This document shows, one piece after another, positions 1 through 6,941 of a stretch of 64,000 nt of DNA. The DNA is from Streptomyces fradiae (GTDB taxonomy: Bacteria > Actinomycetota > Actinomycetes > Streptomycetales > Streptomycetaceae), in assembly GCF_041270065.1 (NCBI RefSeq), contig NZ_CP065958.1, forward strand, positions 2,542,001 to 2,606,000. The letters run 5' to 3'. Positions within the stretch are counted from its first letter, which is position 1, and each line of letters starts with the position of its first letter. The translations under genes were made by a program, and so were the position numbers. Under the pieces are notes generated by a model. It had not been told where the DNA came from. It did no database searches and saw only the letters and a list, made by a program, of their open reading frames with translations.

Positions 1-361
1 CCTGGACGACCCGGAAGGCGATCAACTGGCCGGTTCCGGCGGCCAGTCCGCAGGCGAGCGAGGCGACGGTGAAGACCATCAGCCCGGCGAGGTAGACCCG
101 CCGGTGGCCGAGCCGGTCGCCGAGCCGCGCGCCGGTGATCAGCAACACGGCGTAGGCGATGGTGTATCCGGCGACGACGAGCTGGATTCCGGCGCCGCTG
201 GCGGCGAGTTCGGTACGGATGGTGGGGGCGGCGACGTTGACGATGAAGACGTCGAGCAGCGCCATGAACTGGGCGGCGAGCACGACGCCGAGCAGGGCGC
301 GGGGTCGGTTGTCGGTGCCGGGGTCTTTACTGAGTACGGGACGTGTGGTGGTCGTCGTCAT
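1..361 (-). CDS. MFS drug exporter, DHA2 (EmrB/QacA) type, partial
   Basis: The N-terminal 120 residues of a proton-coupled multidrug exporter are visible; the rest lies beyond the left edge. Translation from the ATG at 361 gives a short cytoplasmic lead, then TM1 with LLDVFIVNVAAPTIR, the DHA2-type D1 motif, and after TM2 the MFS loop motif GARLGDRLGHRR. Two or more further hydrophobic helices follow before the edge. It is transcribed divergently from the HTH regulator at 455, a common arrangement for an exporter and its local regulator, so that regulator probably controls it (inference). No clear Shine-Dalgarno lies before the ATG. The substrate cannot be told. Confidence 0.85.
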   Translation of the reverse strand, partial: MTTTTTRPVLSKDPGTDNRPRALLGVVLAAQFMALLDVFIVNVAAPTIRTELAASGAGIQLVVAGYTIAYAVLLITGARLGDRLGHRRVYLAGLMVFTVASLACGLAAGTGQLIAFRVVQ

Positions 362-408
362 ACGAGGAGCGTGACGCCGGCCGGATACGGGTAACGAGAG
401 CCCGTCGA

Positions 409-425
409 TGCTGGTACTGACAGCA
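409..425. promoter_or_regulatory. Inverted repeat between exporter and regulator (possible operator)
   Basis: TGCTG, a 7-nt spacer and CAGCA form a perfect 5-bp inverted repeat in the 93-bp gap between the divergent exporter and HTH gene. The position suits an operator for the regulator at 455, but five base pairs could arise by chance and I see no convincing -10/-35 pair beside it. Confidence 0.25.
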
Positions 426-454
426 CCTGGCAACGGCGGCGCGGGGACTCGACC

Positions 455-1327
455 ATGGGGGATGTGACGACTGTGGCAGTGGCGGGCGAGACGCGGCGGA
501 GGCCGGAGCTGGCGGCGTTCCTGCGGAGCCGGCGGGCGCGGGTGACGCCCCAGGACGTGGGCATGCCGCCAGGCCTGAGACGGCGCACGCCCGGGCTGCG
601 CCGCGAGGAGGTGGCGCAGCTCTCCGGGGTGGGTGTCACCTGGTACACGTGGCTGGAGCAGGGGCGGCCGATCAACGCCTCGTCGCAGGTGCTCGACGCG
701 GTGGCCCGCACGCTGCGGCTCGACCGGCCGGAGCGCGAGCACCTCTACCACCTGGCGGAGGTGCCGTACGAGCCGGAGTCGGCGCCCGAGCACGCCGTCG
801 GGGCCGGCCCGGAGATCCAGGGCATCCTGGACGCCCTGGTGCCGCTTCCGGCGGTGGTCTACAACGCGCGGTACGACGTGCTGGCCACGAACGCGACGTA
901 CGAGATGATGTTCCTCCGGGAGGACGGCAGGCCCTGGACGGGCCCGCTGGGCGTGCGCAATGTGCTGTGGAGCCTGTTCACGATGCCCGCGGACAAGTGC
1001 CCGGTGGTCGAGAGGCATCTGGAGCTGCCGCTCATGGTGGCCCAGTTACGGGGTGCGTACGGGCGTCATGTGGGCGAGCCGGCGTGGGAGTCGTTCGTAC
1101 GGTTGCTGAGCGAGGCGAGCCCGTACTTCGCGGAGCTGTGGCGCAGCGGCGACGTGGTGCCGCCGGGGACCCGGGTGAAGACCTTCCGGCACCACCGGGC
1201 GGGCGAGATACGGATGACCTCGGTCTCGCTGTCGATCAACGGGATGCCGGAGTGCCGGATCGTCACCTACACGCCGAACGACGAGGAGAGCCGGCGCTCC
1301 ATCGACCTCCTGCTGAACGGTGCTTGA
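455..1327 (+). CDS. Helix-turn-helix regulator, XRE family with MmyB-like ligand domain
   Basis: A 290-residue cytoplasmic DNA-binding regulator. Residues about 40-95 form an XRE-type helix-turn-helix (RRRTPGLRREEVAQLSGVGV followed by WYTWLEQGRPINAS). Residues about 120-285 match the MmyB-like C-terminal ligand-binding domain (PAVVYNARYDVLATN, with CRIVTYTPNDEES near the end). In this family the C-terminal domain is thought to bind a small lipophilic ligand. The gene is divergent from an MFS exporter at 361, so a self- and exporter-regulating role is likely (inference). Codon 198 (positions 1046-1048) is TTA, the rare leucine codon read only by the bldA tRNA in Streptomyces, so translation may be tied to development. 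I saw no other in-frame TTA in the window by eye. Confidence 0.9.
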   Translation: MGDVTTVAVAGETRRRPELAAFLRSRRARVTPQDVGMPPGLRRRTPGLRREEVAQLSGVGVTWYTWLEQGRPINASSQVLDAVARTLRLDRPEREHLYHLAEVPYEPESAPEHAVGAGPEIQGILDALVPLPAVVYNARYDVLATNATYEMMFLREDGRPWTGPLGVRNVLWSLFTMPADKCPVVERHLELPLMVAQLRGAYGRHVGEPAWESFVRLLSEASPYFAELWRSGDVVPPGTRVKTFRHHRAGEIRMTSVSLSINGMPECRIVTYTPNDEESRRSIDLLLNGA

Positions 1328-1411
1328 CGTGCGGAGGGAAAGCGGGGCGAGGGCGAGGGGCGGGGGAAACGACGGATCCCGCCCCCTGCTGGGGACGGGA
1401 TCCGGTGATTG

Positions 1412-1484
1412 TGGAGCTAAGGAGAATTGAACTCCTGACCTCCTGCATGCCATGCAGGCGCTCTACCAACTGAGCTATAGCCCC
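1412..1484 (-). tRNA. tRNA-Ala (anticodon GGC)
   Basis: The minus strand folds into a full cloverleaf. The acceptor stem GGGGCTA pairs with TAGCTCC, the D-arm has AGCTCAGTTGGTAGAGC, the anticodon stem CCTGC/GCAGG carries loop ATGGCAT (anticodon GGC, reading GCC), and the T-arm has GTTCAATTC. Position 3 is G and position 70 is T, the G3:U70 wobble that identifies alanine tRNA. The discriminator is A (complement of 1412). The next bases do not spell CCA, so CCA must be added after transcription. It is flanked by the HTH gene and the histidine phosphatase. Confidence 0.97.
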
Positions 1485-1520
1485 GCGCGTTCTTCGCGCT
1501 CCGCGCTGCGAACAAGATGA

Positions 1521-1550
1521 ACTTTAGCCTGTGACCTGCCGGAAAGTGAA
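1521..1550 (-). promoter_or_regulatory. Candidate promoter for tRNA-Ala
   Basis: Reading the minus strand, a -35-like TTCACT (1545-1550) and a -10-like TAAAGT (1521-1526) are separated by 18 nt and placed about 37 nt before the mature tRNA 5' end. Both match four of six consensus bases. The -35 sits inside the loop of the terminator-like hairpin at 1531-1568. Confidence 0.4.
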
Positions 1551-1568
1551 ATCGGTCCGGCAGGCCAC
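1531..1568 (-). terminator. Hairpin after histidine phosphatase gene
   Basis: A 12-bp stem with one mismatch (arms starting GTGACCTGCCGG and CCGGCAGGCCAC) and a 14-nt loop lies 10 nt past the stop of the phosphatase gene in its direction of transcription. There is no T-run, as is usual for Streptomyces hairpin terminators. Confidence 0.45.
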
Positions 1569-1577
1569 ACGCGGTGC

Positions 1578-2231
1578 TCAGTCGTCGTCGCCGAGGACCG
1601 GCTCGGGCAGCGTGCCGGCGTTGTGCTCCAGGAGACGCCAGCCGCGGGCGCCCTCGCCGAGGACCGACCAGCAGCAGTTCGACAGGCCGCCGAGGGACTC
1701 CCAGTGCCGGGCCTCCAGCTCGAGCAGCCGGCCGATCGTGGTGCGGATGGTGCCGCCGTGGCTGACCACGACGAGCGTGCCGTCCACGGGCAGCTTCTCG
1801 GCGTGCTCCAGGACCACCGGGGCGGCCCGGTCGGCCACCTCGGTCTCCAGCTCGCCACCGCCGCGCCGGACCGGCTCGCCGCGCTTCCACGCGGCGTACT
1901 GCTCGCCGTACCGCGAGGTGATCTCGTCGTGGGTCAGGCCCTGCCACTCCCCCGCGTACGTCTCGCGCAGGGCGGAGTCGTGGGCGACGGCGAGGCCGGT
2001 GAGCGCGGACAGCTCGGCGGCGGTGGCCGCCGCCCGCTTGAGGTCGGAGGCGACGATCGCGTCCGGCTTCAGCGCGGCGAGCAGCCGGGCGGCCCGGCGC
2101 GCCTGGGCGACGCCGGTCTCGGTCAGCTCGATGTCCGTGCTCCCCTGGAAACGGCGCTCCAGGTTCCACGAGGTCTGGCCGTGGCGCCAGAGCACGATGC
2201 GGCGGCCGTTGCCGCCCTTGCCACTGGTCAG
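1578..2231 (-). CDS. Histidine phosphatase family protein (phosphoglycerate mutase-like)
   Basis: A branch-1 histidine phosphatase: phosphoryl transfer goes through a phosphohistidine, and the true substrate is unknown. The RHG motif (LWRHGQTSWN), the second half with VVSHGGTIRTT and the acid RETYAGEW are all present. The start needs care. The first conventional start, GTG at 2195, cuts into the first beta strand (RRIVLWRHG). The frame stays open upstream to a stop at 2238-2240, and the residues TSGKGGNGRRIV belong to the fold. I therefore place the start at the CTG at 2229-2231, preceded by GGTGAG, giving 217 aa and a 4-nt overlap with the rsfS stop. A non-AUG start or a base error are both possible. 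It is probably co-transcribed with rsfS. Confidence 0.85.
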   Translation of the reverse strand: MTSGKGGNGRRIVLWRHGQTSWNLERRFQGSTDIELTETGVAQARRAARLLAALKPDAIVASDLKRAAATAAELSALTGLAVAHDSALRETYAGEWQGLTHDEITSRYGEQYAAWKRGEPVRRGGGELETEVADRAAPVVLEHAEKLPVDGTLVVVSHGGTIRTTIGRLLELEARHWESLGGLSNCCWSVLGEGARGWRLLEHNAGTLPEPVLGDDD

Positions 2232-2695
2232 CTCAGCTCACCGTCCGCACCCTCGGCGCCCGTGAGCCGGGCGTGCTCCTCCGCCTTGCCGCGGGTCTTC
2301 ACAGCGTCCTCGGGGAGCGGCAGCTCGGGGCAGTCCTTCCACAGACGCTCCAGGGCGTAGAAGACCCGCTCCTCGCTGTGCTGGACGTGGACCACGATGT
2401 CGACGTAGTCGAGGAGGATCCAGCGGGCGTCGCGGTCGCCCTCGCGGCGCACCGGCTTGGCGCCGAGCTCCTTGAGCAGCCGCTCCTCGATCTCGTCGAC
2501 GATCGACTTGACCTGGCGGTCGTTGGGCGCGGAGGCGAGCAGGAAGGCGTCGGTGATCGACAGCACATCGCTGACGTCGTACGCGATGATGTCGTGAGCG
2601 AGCCGGTCGGCCGCCGCCTGGGCGGCGGCGTTGACGAGCTCGATGGAGCGATCCGTGGCGGTCACAAGCAGGCTTTCGTCGGCGGTCTGAGACAC
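2228..2695 (-). CDS. rsfS: Ribosome silencing factor RsfS (Iojap)
   Basis: A 155-residue RsfS/Iojap protein, which binds ribosomal protein L14 and blocks 30S-50S joining under nutrient limitation. The family core AHDIIAYDVSDVLSITDAFL and the signature EGDRDARWILLDYVDIVVHV are complete. The GTG at 2695 is the longest start. A second GTG at 2665 (VTATDRSIEL) matches where most family members begin and may be the real start. The gene sits in a minus-strand run nadD, LCP gene, rsfS, histidine phosphatase. The nadD-rsfS neighbourhood is widely conserved in bacteria. Confidence 0.93.
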   Translation of the reverse strand: MSQTADESLLVTATDRSIELVNAAAQAAADRLAHDIIAYDVSDVLSITDAFLLASAPNDRQVKSIVDEIEERLLKELGAKPVRREGDRDARWILLDYVDIVVHVQHSEERVFYALERLWKDCPELPLPEDAVKTRGKAEEHARLTGAEGADGELS

Positions 2696-2748
2696 CTCAA
2701 GGGTCTCATGTACCGCCGACGGGCCCGAAAAGGATTACCGGAGGGGGG

Positions 2749-4485
2749 TCACCCCTTCCCTCCGGGAGCCTTGTAGTCCTCACCCAGCACCACGGTGACC
2801 TCGGCGTTTGTGGCGGCCTTGCCCTTGGCGACGGATCCGGCGGGCAGCCCCAGGGTCTTGGCGACCTCCACGGCGGCCGGCTTCTGGGCGTCGTCCGCGT
2901 AGAGGACCTGCGACTTCTCCTGGGATCCGGCCCTGGTGCCGCCCACCACGGCGTAACCGCCGTTGATCAGGACCACGCGGGCGGCCTCGGTGGCCTCCTT
3001 GCCGCTGCCGTCGCGGATCGCGACCCGGGTGGCGGCGCCCTGCTCGGGGGCGGTGACCTTGCCGCCGAGGATGTCCTTGACGACGCTGTCGCCGGTGGCC
3101 TCGCTGAGGGAGCCGTCGGTCTCGACGGGCAGCACGGCGGTCTTGTAGGCGCCGATCTTGGCGTGCTCGGCCAGCTTGGCCAGGGAGGCGCCAAGGTCCT
3201 TCTCGGGCAGCGAGGGGTCGAGGATCTGGGCCAGGGTCTCGATGGTGACGGTGGCGGCCTTGGGATCGTCGGAGATCTTCCGCAGCACGCCGTACATGAC
3301 CTGGCCGAAGCGCTGGAGCTGCTTGGCCTCGGCCTCGCCGGAGGCCCGGTAGGTGGCGTAGGCGACGGCAGCGCGGCCGTTGAGGGTCTGGTCCTCGCCC
3401 CTCTTGACCAGCGGCTCGGCGCCGGGCTTGTCACCGGGCACGTCGGTGTCGGTGGTGATGTCGATGTTGCCGACAAGCTCGACGAGGTTCTCCAGGTACG
3501 GGGTGTCGAGCCGCCAGGTGCCGGCGATCTTCGCGCCGAGGAGGTTGCCGAGGGCCTCGCGGGTGCCGCTGGAGCCGTCGTCCTCGACGGACTTGGCGAG
3601 GGTCGTCGTGGCGCCGTCCTCGTCGGCGACGGCGAGGGAGTTGGGCAGCAGGACGGTGGTGCCCTGCTTGGTGGTGCTGTTGTCGACGAGGAGGGCGGTG
3701 GAGGTGCCGCCGCCCTTGGTGTTGTGCAGATGGATGACGATCGTGTCGCGCTGCTGCGGGCCGGTGGCGGTGTTCTGCGCGGCCCCCTCGCCGGACGACA
3801 GGCCGGGGAGCTTGCCGGCCGACCAGAGGTAGCCGACGCCGCCGACGGCGACGAGCACCAGGACCACGACGAGGGTGACCAGGCGGTTGCGGCCGCGGCG
3901 GCGGGCCTCCTCGCGGCGCTCGGAACGGCTCTCGGTGAACTTGAGCCAGTCGATGACGTCCTCGGAGTCCTCGTCGGGCTCCTCGATGAACGAGAACTGC
4001 TCGGTGCGGTAGTCCCGCCCGTCGTTCTCGGGCGCCGGGCGCTGCCCGGGCACGGCGGCCGGGGCGCCGGGGGCGGCCTGCGGCGGACGGGGCGGCGGCG
4101 GGGCCTGCGGGGTGGGAACGGGCTCGGTGCGGACCGCCCACTGCTGACCGGTCTGGTCGACCTGACCGGCCTGGCCGACCTGACCCATCTGGCCCGTGTC
4201 GTACTGCTGGTAGTCGTACGAGCCGGGCTGCTGCGCGTACGGGTCGTACTGCGGCTGCTGGGGATGCTGGGCCTGCTGGGGAGCCGCCTGCTGCTGCCCG
4301 TACGGGTCGTAGCCGTAGTGCTGCGGCGGTGCCTGCGGCTCCGGCTGCTGCTGGACGGGCTGTCCGTACGGGTCGTAGTGCTGCTGCGGGACCTGCTGCT
4401 GGTACACCGGCTGCCCGTACGCGTCGTAGCCGATGATCTGCGGCTGCGGATAGTACGGGTCGTACGGGTTCTGCTGATCGTTCAC
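2749..4485 (-). CDS. LytR-CpsA-Psr (LCP)-like membrane protein with LytR C-terminal domain
   Basis: 578 residues. Residues 1-160 are a Q/P/Y-rich cytoplasmic arm with repeats of YDPYGQPV type, TM helix about 201-220, an extracellular LCP-like domain about 245-470, and a LytR_C domain about 480-570. LCP enzymes transfer lipid-linked glycopolymers (teichoic acid, arabinogalactan) to peptidoglycan. The position beside rsfS and nadD matches the S. coelicolor LCP protein described as PdtA, a wall-polymer transferase needed for sporulation (from memory). The domain is divergent: where classical LCP proteins have a PRD motif, this one reads VLLPNSLAV, although an Arg near LQRFGQVM remains. Start GTG 4485 has a strong GGGGAGGGG ahead. 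It follows nadD by 19 nt. The glycan cluster at 12119-24172 may make its substrate (inference). Confidence 0.82.
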   Translation of the reverse strand: MNDQQNPYDPYYPQPQIIGYDAYGQPVYQQQVPQQHYDPYGQPVQQQPEPQAPPQHYGYDPYGQQQAAPQQAQHPQQPQYDPYAQQPGSYDYQQYDTGQMGQVGQAGQVDQTGQQWAVRTEPVPTPQAPPPPRPPQAAPGAPAAVPGQRPAPENDGRDYRTEQFSFIEEPDEDSEDVIDWLKFTESRSERREEARRRGRNRLVTLVVVLVLVAVGGVGYLWSAGKLPGLSSGEGAAQNTATGPQQRDTIVIHLHNTKGGGTSTALLVDNSTTKQGTTVLLPNSLAVADEDGATTTLAKSVEDDGSSGTREALGNLLGAKIAGTWRLDTPYLENLVELVGNIDITTDTDVPGDKPGAEPLVKRGEDQTLNGRAAVAYATYRASGEAEAKQLQRFGQVMYGVLRKISDDPKAATVTIETLAQILDPSLPEKDLGASLAKLAEHAKIGAYKTAVLPVETDGSLSEATGDSVVKDILGGKVTAPEQGAATRVAIRDGSGKEATEAARVVLINGGYAVVGGTRAGSQEKSQVLYADDAQKPAAVEVAKTLGLPAGSVAKGKAATNAEVTVVLGEDYKAPGGKG

Positions 4486-4504
4486 CGGTGCCCCTCCCCG
4501 AGGC

Positions 4505-5125
4505 TCACTCGCCGCGGTACAACTGGCGCTTGTCGATGTAGCGCACCACACCGTCCGGGACCAAATACCAGACCGGGTCGCCCTGCGCGACCCTCGCCCG
4601 GCAGTCCGTGGACGAGATGGCGAGCGCGGGGACCTCCACGAGCGACACACCGCCCTTGGGCAGGCCGTCGTCGGTGAGGTCGTGACCCGGCCGGGTGACC
4701 CCGATGAAATGGGCGAGGGCGAAGAGCTCCTCGGCGTCGCGCCAGGTGAGGATCTGCGACAGCGCGTCGGCGCCGGTGATGAAGAAGAGGTCCGAGTCGC
4801 TGTTGAGGGAGCGCAGGTCCCGAAGGGTGTCGATGGTGTACGTCGGCCCGCCGCGGTCGATGTCGATGCGGCTGACGGAGAACTGCGGGTTGGACGCGGT
4901 GGCGATGACCGTCATCAGATAGCGGTCCTCGGCGGGCGAGACCGCCTTGTGGCTCTTCTGCCACGGCTGCCCGGTCGGCACGAACACCACCTCGTCGAGG
5001 TGGAACAGGGCGGCCACCTCGCTGGCGGCCACCAGGTGTCCGTGGTGGATCGGGTCAAACGTTCCGCCCATCACGCCGAGTCTGCGCTTGCCGCGACCGC
5101 CAGTAGGCACTTCCTGCTCTCCCAT
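4505..5125 (-). CDS. nadD: Nicotinate-nucleotide adenylyltransferase NadD
   Basis: Adenylates nicotinate mononucleotide to deamido-NAD in NAD biosynthesis, in the cytosol. The nucleotidyltransferase signature [12 protein letters not shown] is near the N-terminus, the ATP-binding ISSTDCRAR motif near the C-terminus, and GQPWQKSHK lies in the substrate loop. From the ATG at 5125 the protein is 206 aa, normal for the family. An upstream in-frame GTG at 5158 would add 11 residues before the usual beginning. The gene is 19 nt upstream of the LCP gene, and rsfS follows, so the four genes down to 1578 probably form one transcript. Confidence 0.95.
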   Translation of the reverse strand: MGEQEVPTGGRGKRRLGVMGGTFDPIHHGHLVAASEVAALFHLDEVVFVPTGQPWQKSHKAVSPAEDRYLMTVIATASNPQFSVSRIDIDRGGPTYTIDTLRDLRSLNSDSDLFFITGADALSQILTWRDAEELFALAHFIGVTRPGHDLTDDGLPKGGVSLVEVPALAISSTDCRARVAQGDPVWYLVPDGVVRYIDKRQLYRGE

Positions 5126-5194
5126 GCGTGCAGAGCCTACTGGCACGGCGTCGAACACCGGATCAGCGGCCTCGCGGCTCGGCCGGCCCGCGGC

Positions 5195-5359
5195 TCAGCG
5201 GTCGCGGTTGAAGCGGGTGGTCACCCAGAGCAGCAGCAGCAGCGCGAGCAGGGCGCCGCCACCGGTGACGTACGGGCTGAGGCTTTCGTGGTTGCCGCCG
5301 TGCTCGGCACCCTCGTTCGCGAGCGTGACCAGGTTGGCGGCGGTGGCGTGGAGGCTCAT
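5195..5359 (-). CDS. Small single-TM protein (54 aa), hypothetical
   Basis: A short open frame with strong Streptomyces codon bias. It encodes a hydrophilic N-terminus (MSLHATAANLVTLANEG), then one transmembrane helix (ALLALLLLLWV, about residues 35-47) and a basic end (TTRFNRDR), so the topology is probably N-out/C-in. It starts at ATG 5359 behind a weak GAAG. It lies between nadD and another small membrane protein on the same strand. I recognise no domain and assign no function. The composition and ordered topology suggest a real gene rather than chance. Confidence 0.7.
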   Translation of the reverse strand: MSLHATAANLVTLANEGAEHGGNHESLSPYVTGGGALLALLLLLWVTTRFNRDR

Positions 5360-5442
5360 CTTCGACGTGACCTTCGATCGGGGATGGGAGCGGAGACTTC
5401 GCGCACATCGTATGCGGCGCGTCGCGGAGCGCTCACGCCGAC

Positions 5443-5706
5443 TCAGGCGTTGGCGTCACCGGGGCCGTTTTCCCCGCGCGCCGGGGTGGACGCGGCGGCC
5501 TCGGCGTCGGCTCCACCGCGGTCGCTGTCGGCATCGGTGCTGTCGGCGGTGTCGCCGTCGCTGCGGTAGCCGCGGAGCAGGAACCAGGCGAGGAAGGCGC
5601 CGCCGACGATCGAGACGAGCAGCACGATGCGCAGCGTGTCGCCCGGGCCCTGCTGGGTGGCGGCGGCGAGCAGGGGCGTGACGGCGGTGGTCGCGATGTC
5701 CGGCAT
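5443..5706 (-). CDS. Small single-TM protein (87 aa), hypothetical
   Basis: 87 residues. A short N-terminal segment, one TM helix (IVLLVSIVGGAFLAWFLLRGY, about 27-47), then a low-complexity acidic tail rich in D, A and G (GDTADSTDADSDRGGADAEA). No known domain. It is divergent from the M48 protease gene at 5835, and the 128-bp gap carries two DnaA-box sequences, the nearer only 19 nt before this start codon. It may be co-transcribed with the 54-aa membrane protein and nadD downstream. Function unknown. Confidence 0.75.
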   Translation of the reverse strand: MPDIATTAVTPLLAAATQQGPGDTLRIVLLVSIVGGAFLAWFLLRGYRSDGDTADSTDADSDRGGADAEAAASTPARGENGPGDANA

Positions 5707-5724
5707 GGCGGTCGTGCTCCTCGG

Positions 5725-5751
5725 TTGTCCACACTGCCCGAGTTATCCACA
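5725..5751 (+). promoter_or_regulatory. Pair of DnaA-box sequences
   Basis: TTGTCCACA (5725-5733) and TTATCCACA (5743-5751) lie in the same orientation 18 bp apart in the divergent gap between the 87-aa membrane protein and the M48 protease. The first is the preferred Streptomyces DnaA box; the second is the E. coli consensus. A TAGGCT -10-like element for the protease is at 5780-5785. DnaA bound here could affect both genes, or the pair could act as a DnaA-titration site (inference). Confidence 0.55.
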
Positions 5752-5834
5752 GGCTCCGGCACACGGTAGTCCCCTCCCCTAGGCTGGGTTGCGTCAGGGG
5801 GACGAGCATCGACTCGTACGAACAGGGGGTATCC

Positions 5835-6941
5835 ATGACCGATCACCACGAGGGACACCTGCCGGGCCGGCAGCGCAAGCGCTTCCCCGGCATCTCCTCC
5901 CGGGCCTACGAACACCCGGCGGACCGCTCGGCGCTGGTCGCGCTGCGCAAGCTGAGCGGCTTCGACACCGTCTTCAAGGCCCTGAGCGGACTGCTGCCGG
6001 AGCGGAGTCTGCGGCTGCTGTTCCTCTCCGACTCCGTGCGGGTGAGCGACGCGCAGTTCACCCATCTCAACGACATGCTGCGGGACGCCTGTTACATCCT
6101 GGACCTGGAGAAGGTCCCGCCGATGTACGTGACGCAGGACCCGAAGCCCAACGCCATGTGCATCGGTCTCGACGAGCCGATCATCGTGGTCACCACCGGT
6201 CTGGTGGAGCTCCTCGACGAGGAGGAGATGCGGGCCGTCGTCGGACACGAGGTCGGCCACGCGCTGTCGGGTCACTCGGTGTACCGGACGGTGCTGCTCT
6301 TCCTCACCAGCCTGGCGCTCAAGATCGCCTGGATCCCGCTGGGGAACGTGGCGATCATGGCGATCGTCACGGCGCTGCGCGAGTGGTTCCGCAAGTCGGA
6401 GCTGTCGGCCGACCGGGCCGGGCTGCTCGTCGGGCAGGACGTCCAGGCGTCGATGCGCGGCCTGATGAAGATCGCCGGCGGCAACCACCTGCACGAGATG
6501 AACGTGGACGCGTTCCTCGCCCAGGCGGACGAGTACGAGAAGGGCGGCGACCTGCGGGACTCCGTCCTGAAGATCCTCAACGTGCTGCCGCGCTCCCACC
6601 CCTTCACCACGGTGCGGGCGGCCGAGCTGAAGAAGTGGTCCGAGACCCGCGACTACCAGCGGATCATGGACGGCCACTACCCGAAGCGCACGGAGGACAA
6701 GGACACCTCGGTGACCGACTCCTTCCGCGAGTCCGGGCGGCACTACGCGGACACGGTGCGCACGAGCAAGGATCCGCTGATGAAGCTGGTCAGCGACATA
6801 GCCGGGGGCGCCGGCGATCTGGCGGGCGGCCTGGGCGACAAGCTGTTCGGCCGCTCCGGCGGCGGGCAGGGGCCCAAGGGCCCGAAGGGCTCCCAGGGCG
6901 AGCCGGACGGTCGGAGCCCGGACGGTCAGAGCGAGGGCTGA
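5835..6941 (+). CDS. M48-family zinc metallopeptidase, membrane associated
   Basis: 368 residues. The zinc site HEVGH is at about 138-142 (VVGHEVGHALSGH), and the third ligand probably lies in SELSADRAG near 189. A hydrophobic pair of segments at about 152-180 follows the HExxH helix, as in the HtpX/M48 branch. The C-terminal 30 residues are G/P/Q-rich. Members act in membrane-protein or cell-envelope proteolysis; the substrate here is unknown. A TAGGCT -10-like element at 5780 precedes it, and SD GGGGG is near the ATG. The 3' end overlaps the convergent gene at 6926 by 16 nt. Confidence 0.9.
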   Translation: MTDHHEGHLPGRQRKRFPGISSRAYEHPADRSALVALRKLSGFDTVFKALSGLLPERSLRLLFLSDSVRVSDAQFTHLNDMLRDACYILDLEKVPPMYVTQDPKPNAMCIGLDEPIIVVTTGLVELLDEEEMRAVVGHEVGHALSGHSVYRTVLLFLTSLALKIAWIPLGNVAIMAIVTALREWFRKSELSADRAGLLVGQDVQASMRGLMKIAGGNHLHEMNVDAFLAQADEYEKGGDLRDSVLKILNVLPRSHPFTTVRAAELKKWSETRDYQRIMDGHYPKRTEDKDTSVTDSFRESGRHYADTVRTSKDPLMKLVSDIAGGAGDLAGGLGDKLFGRSGGGQGPKGPKGSQGEPDGRSPDGQSEG

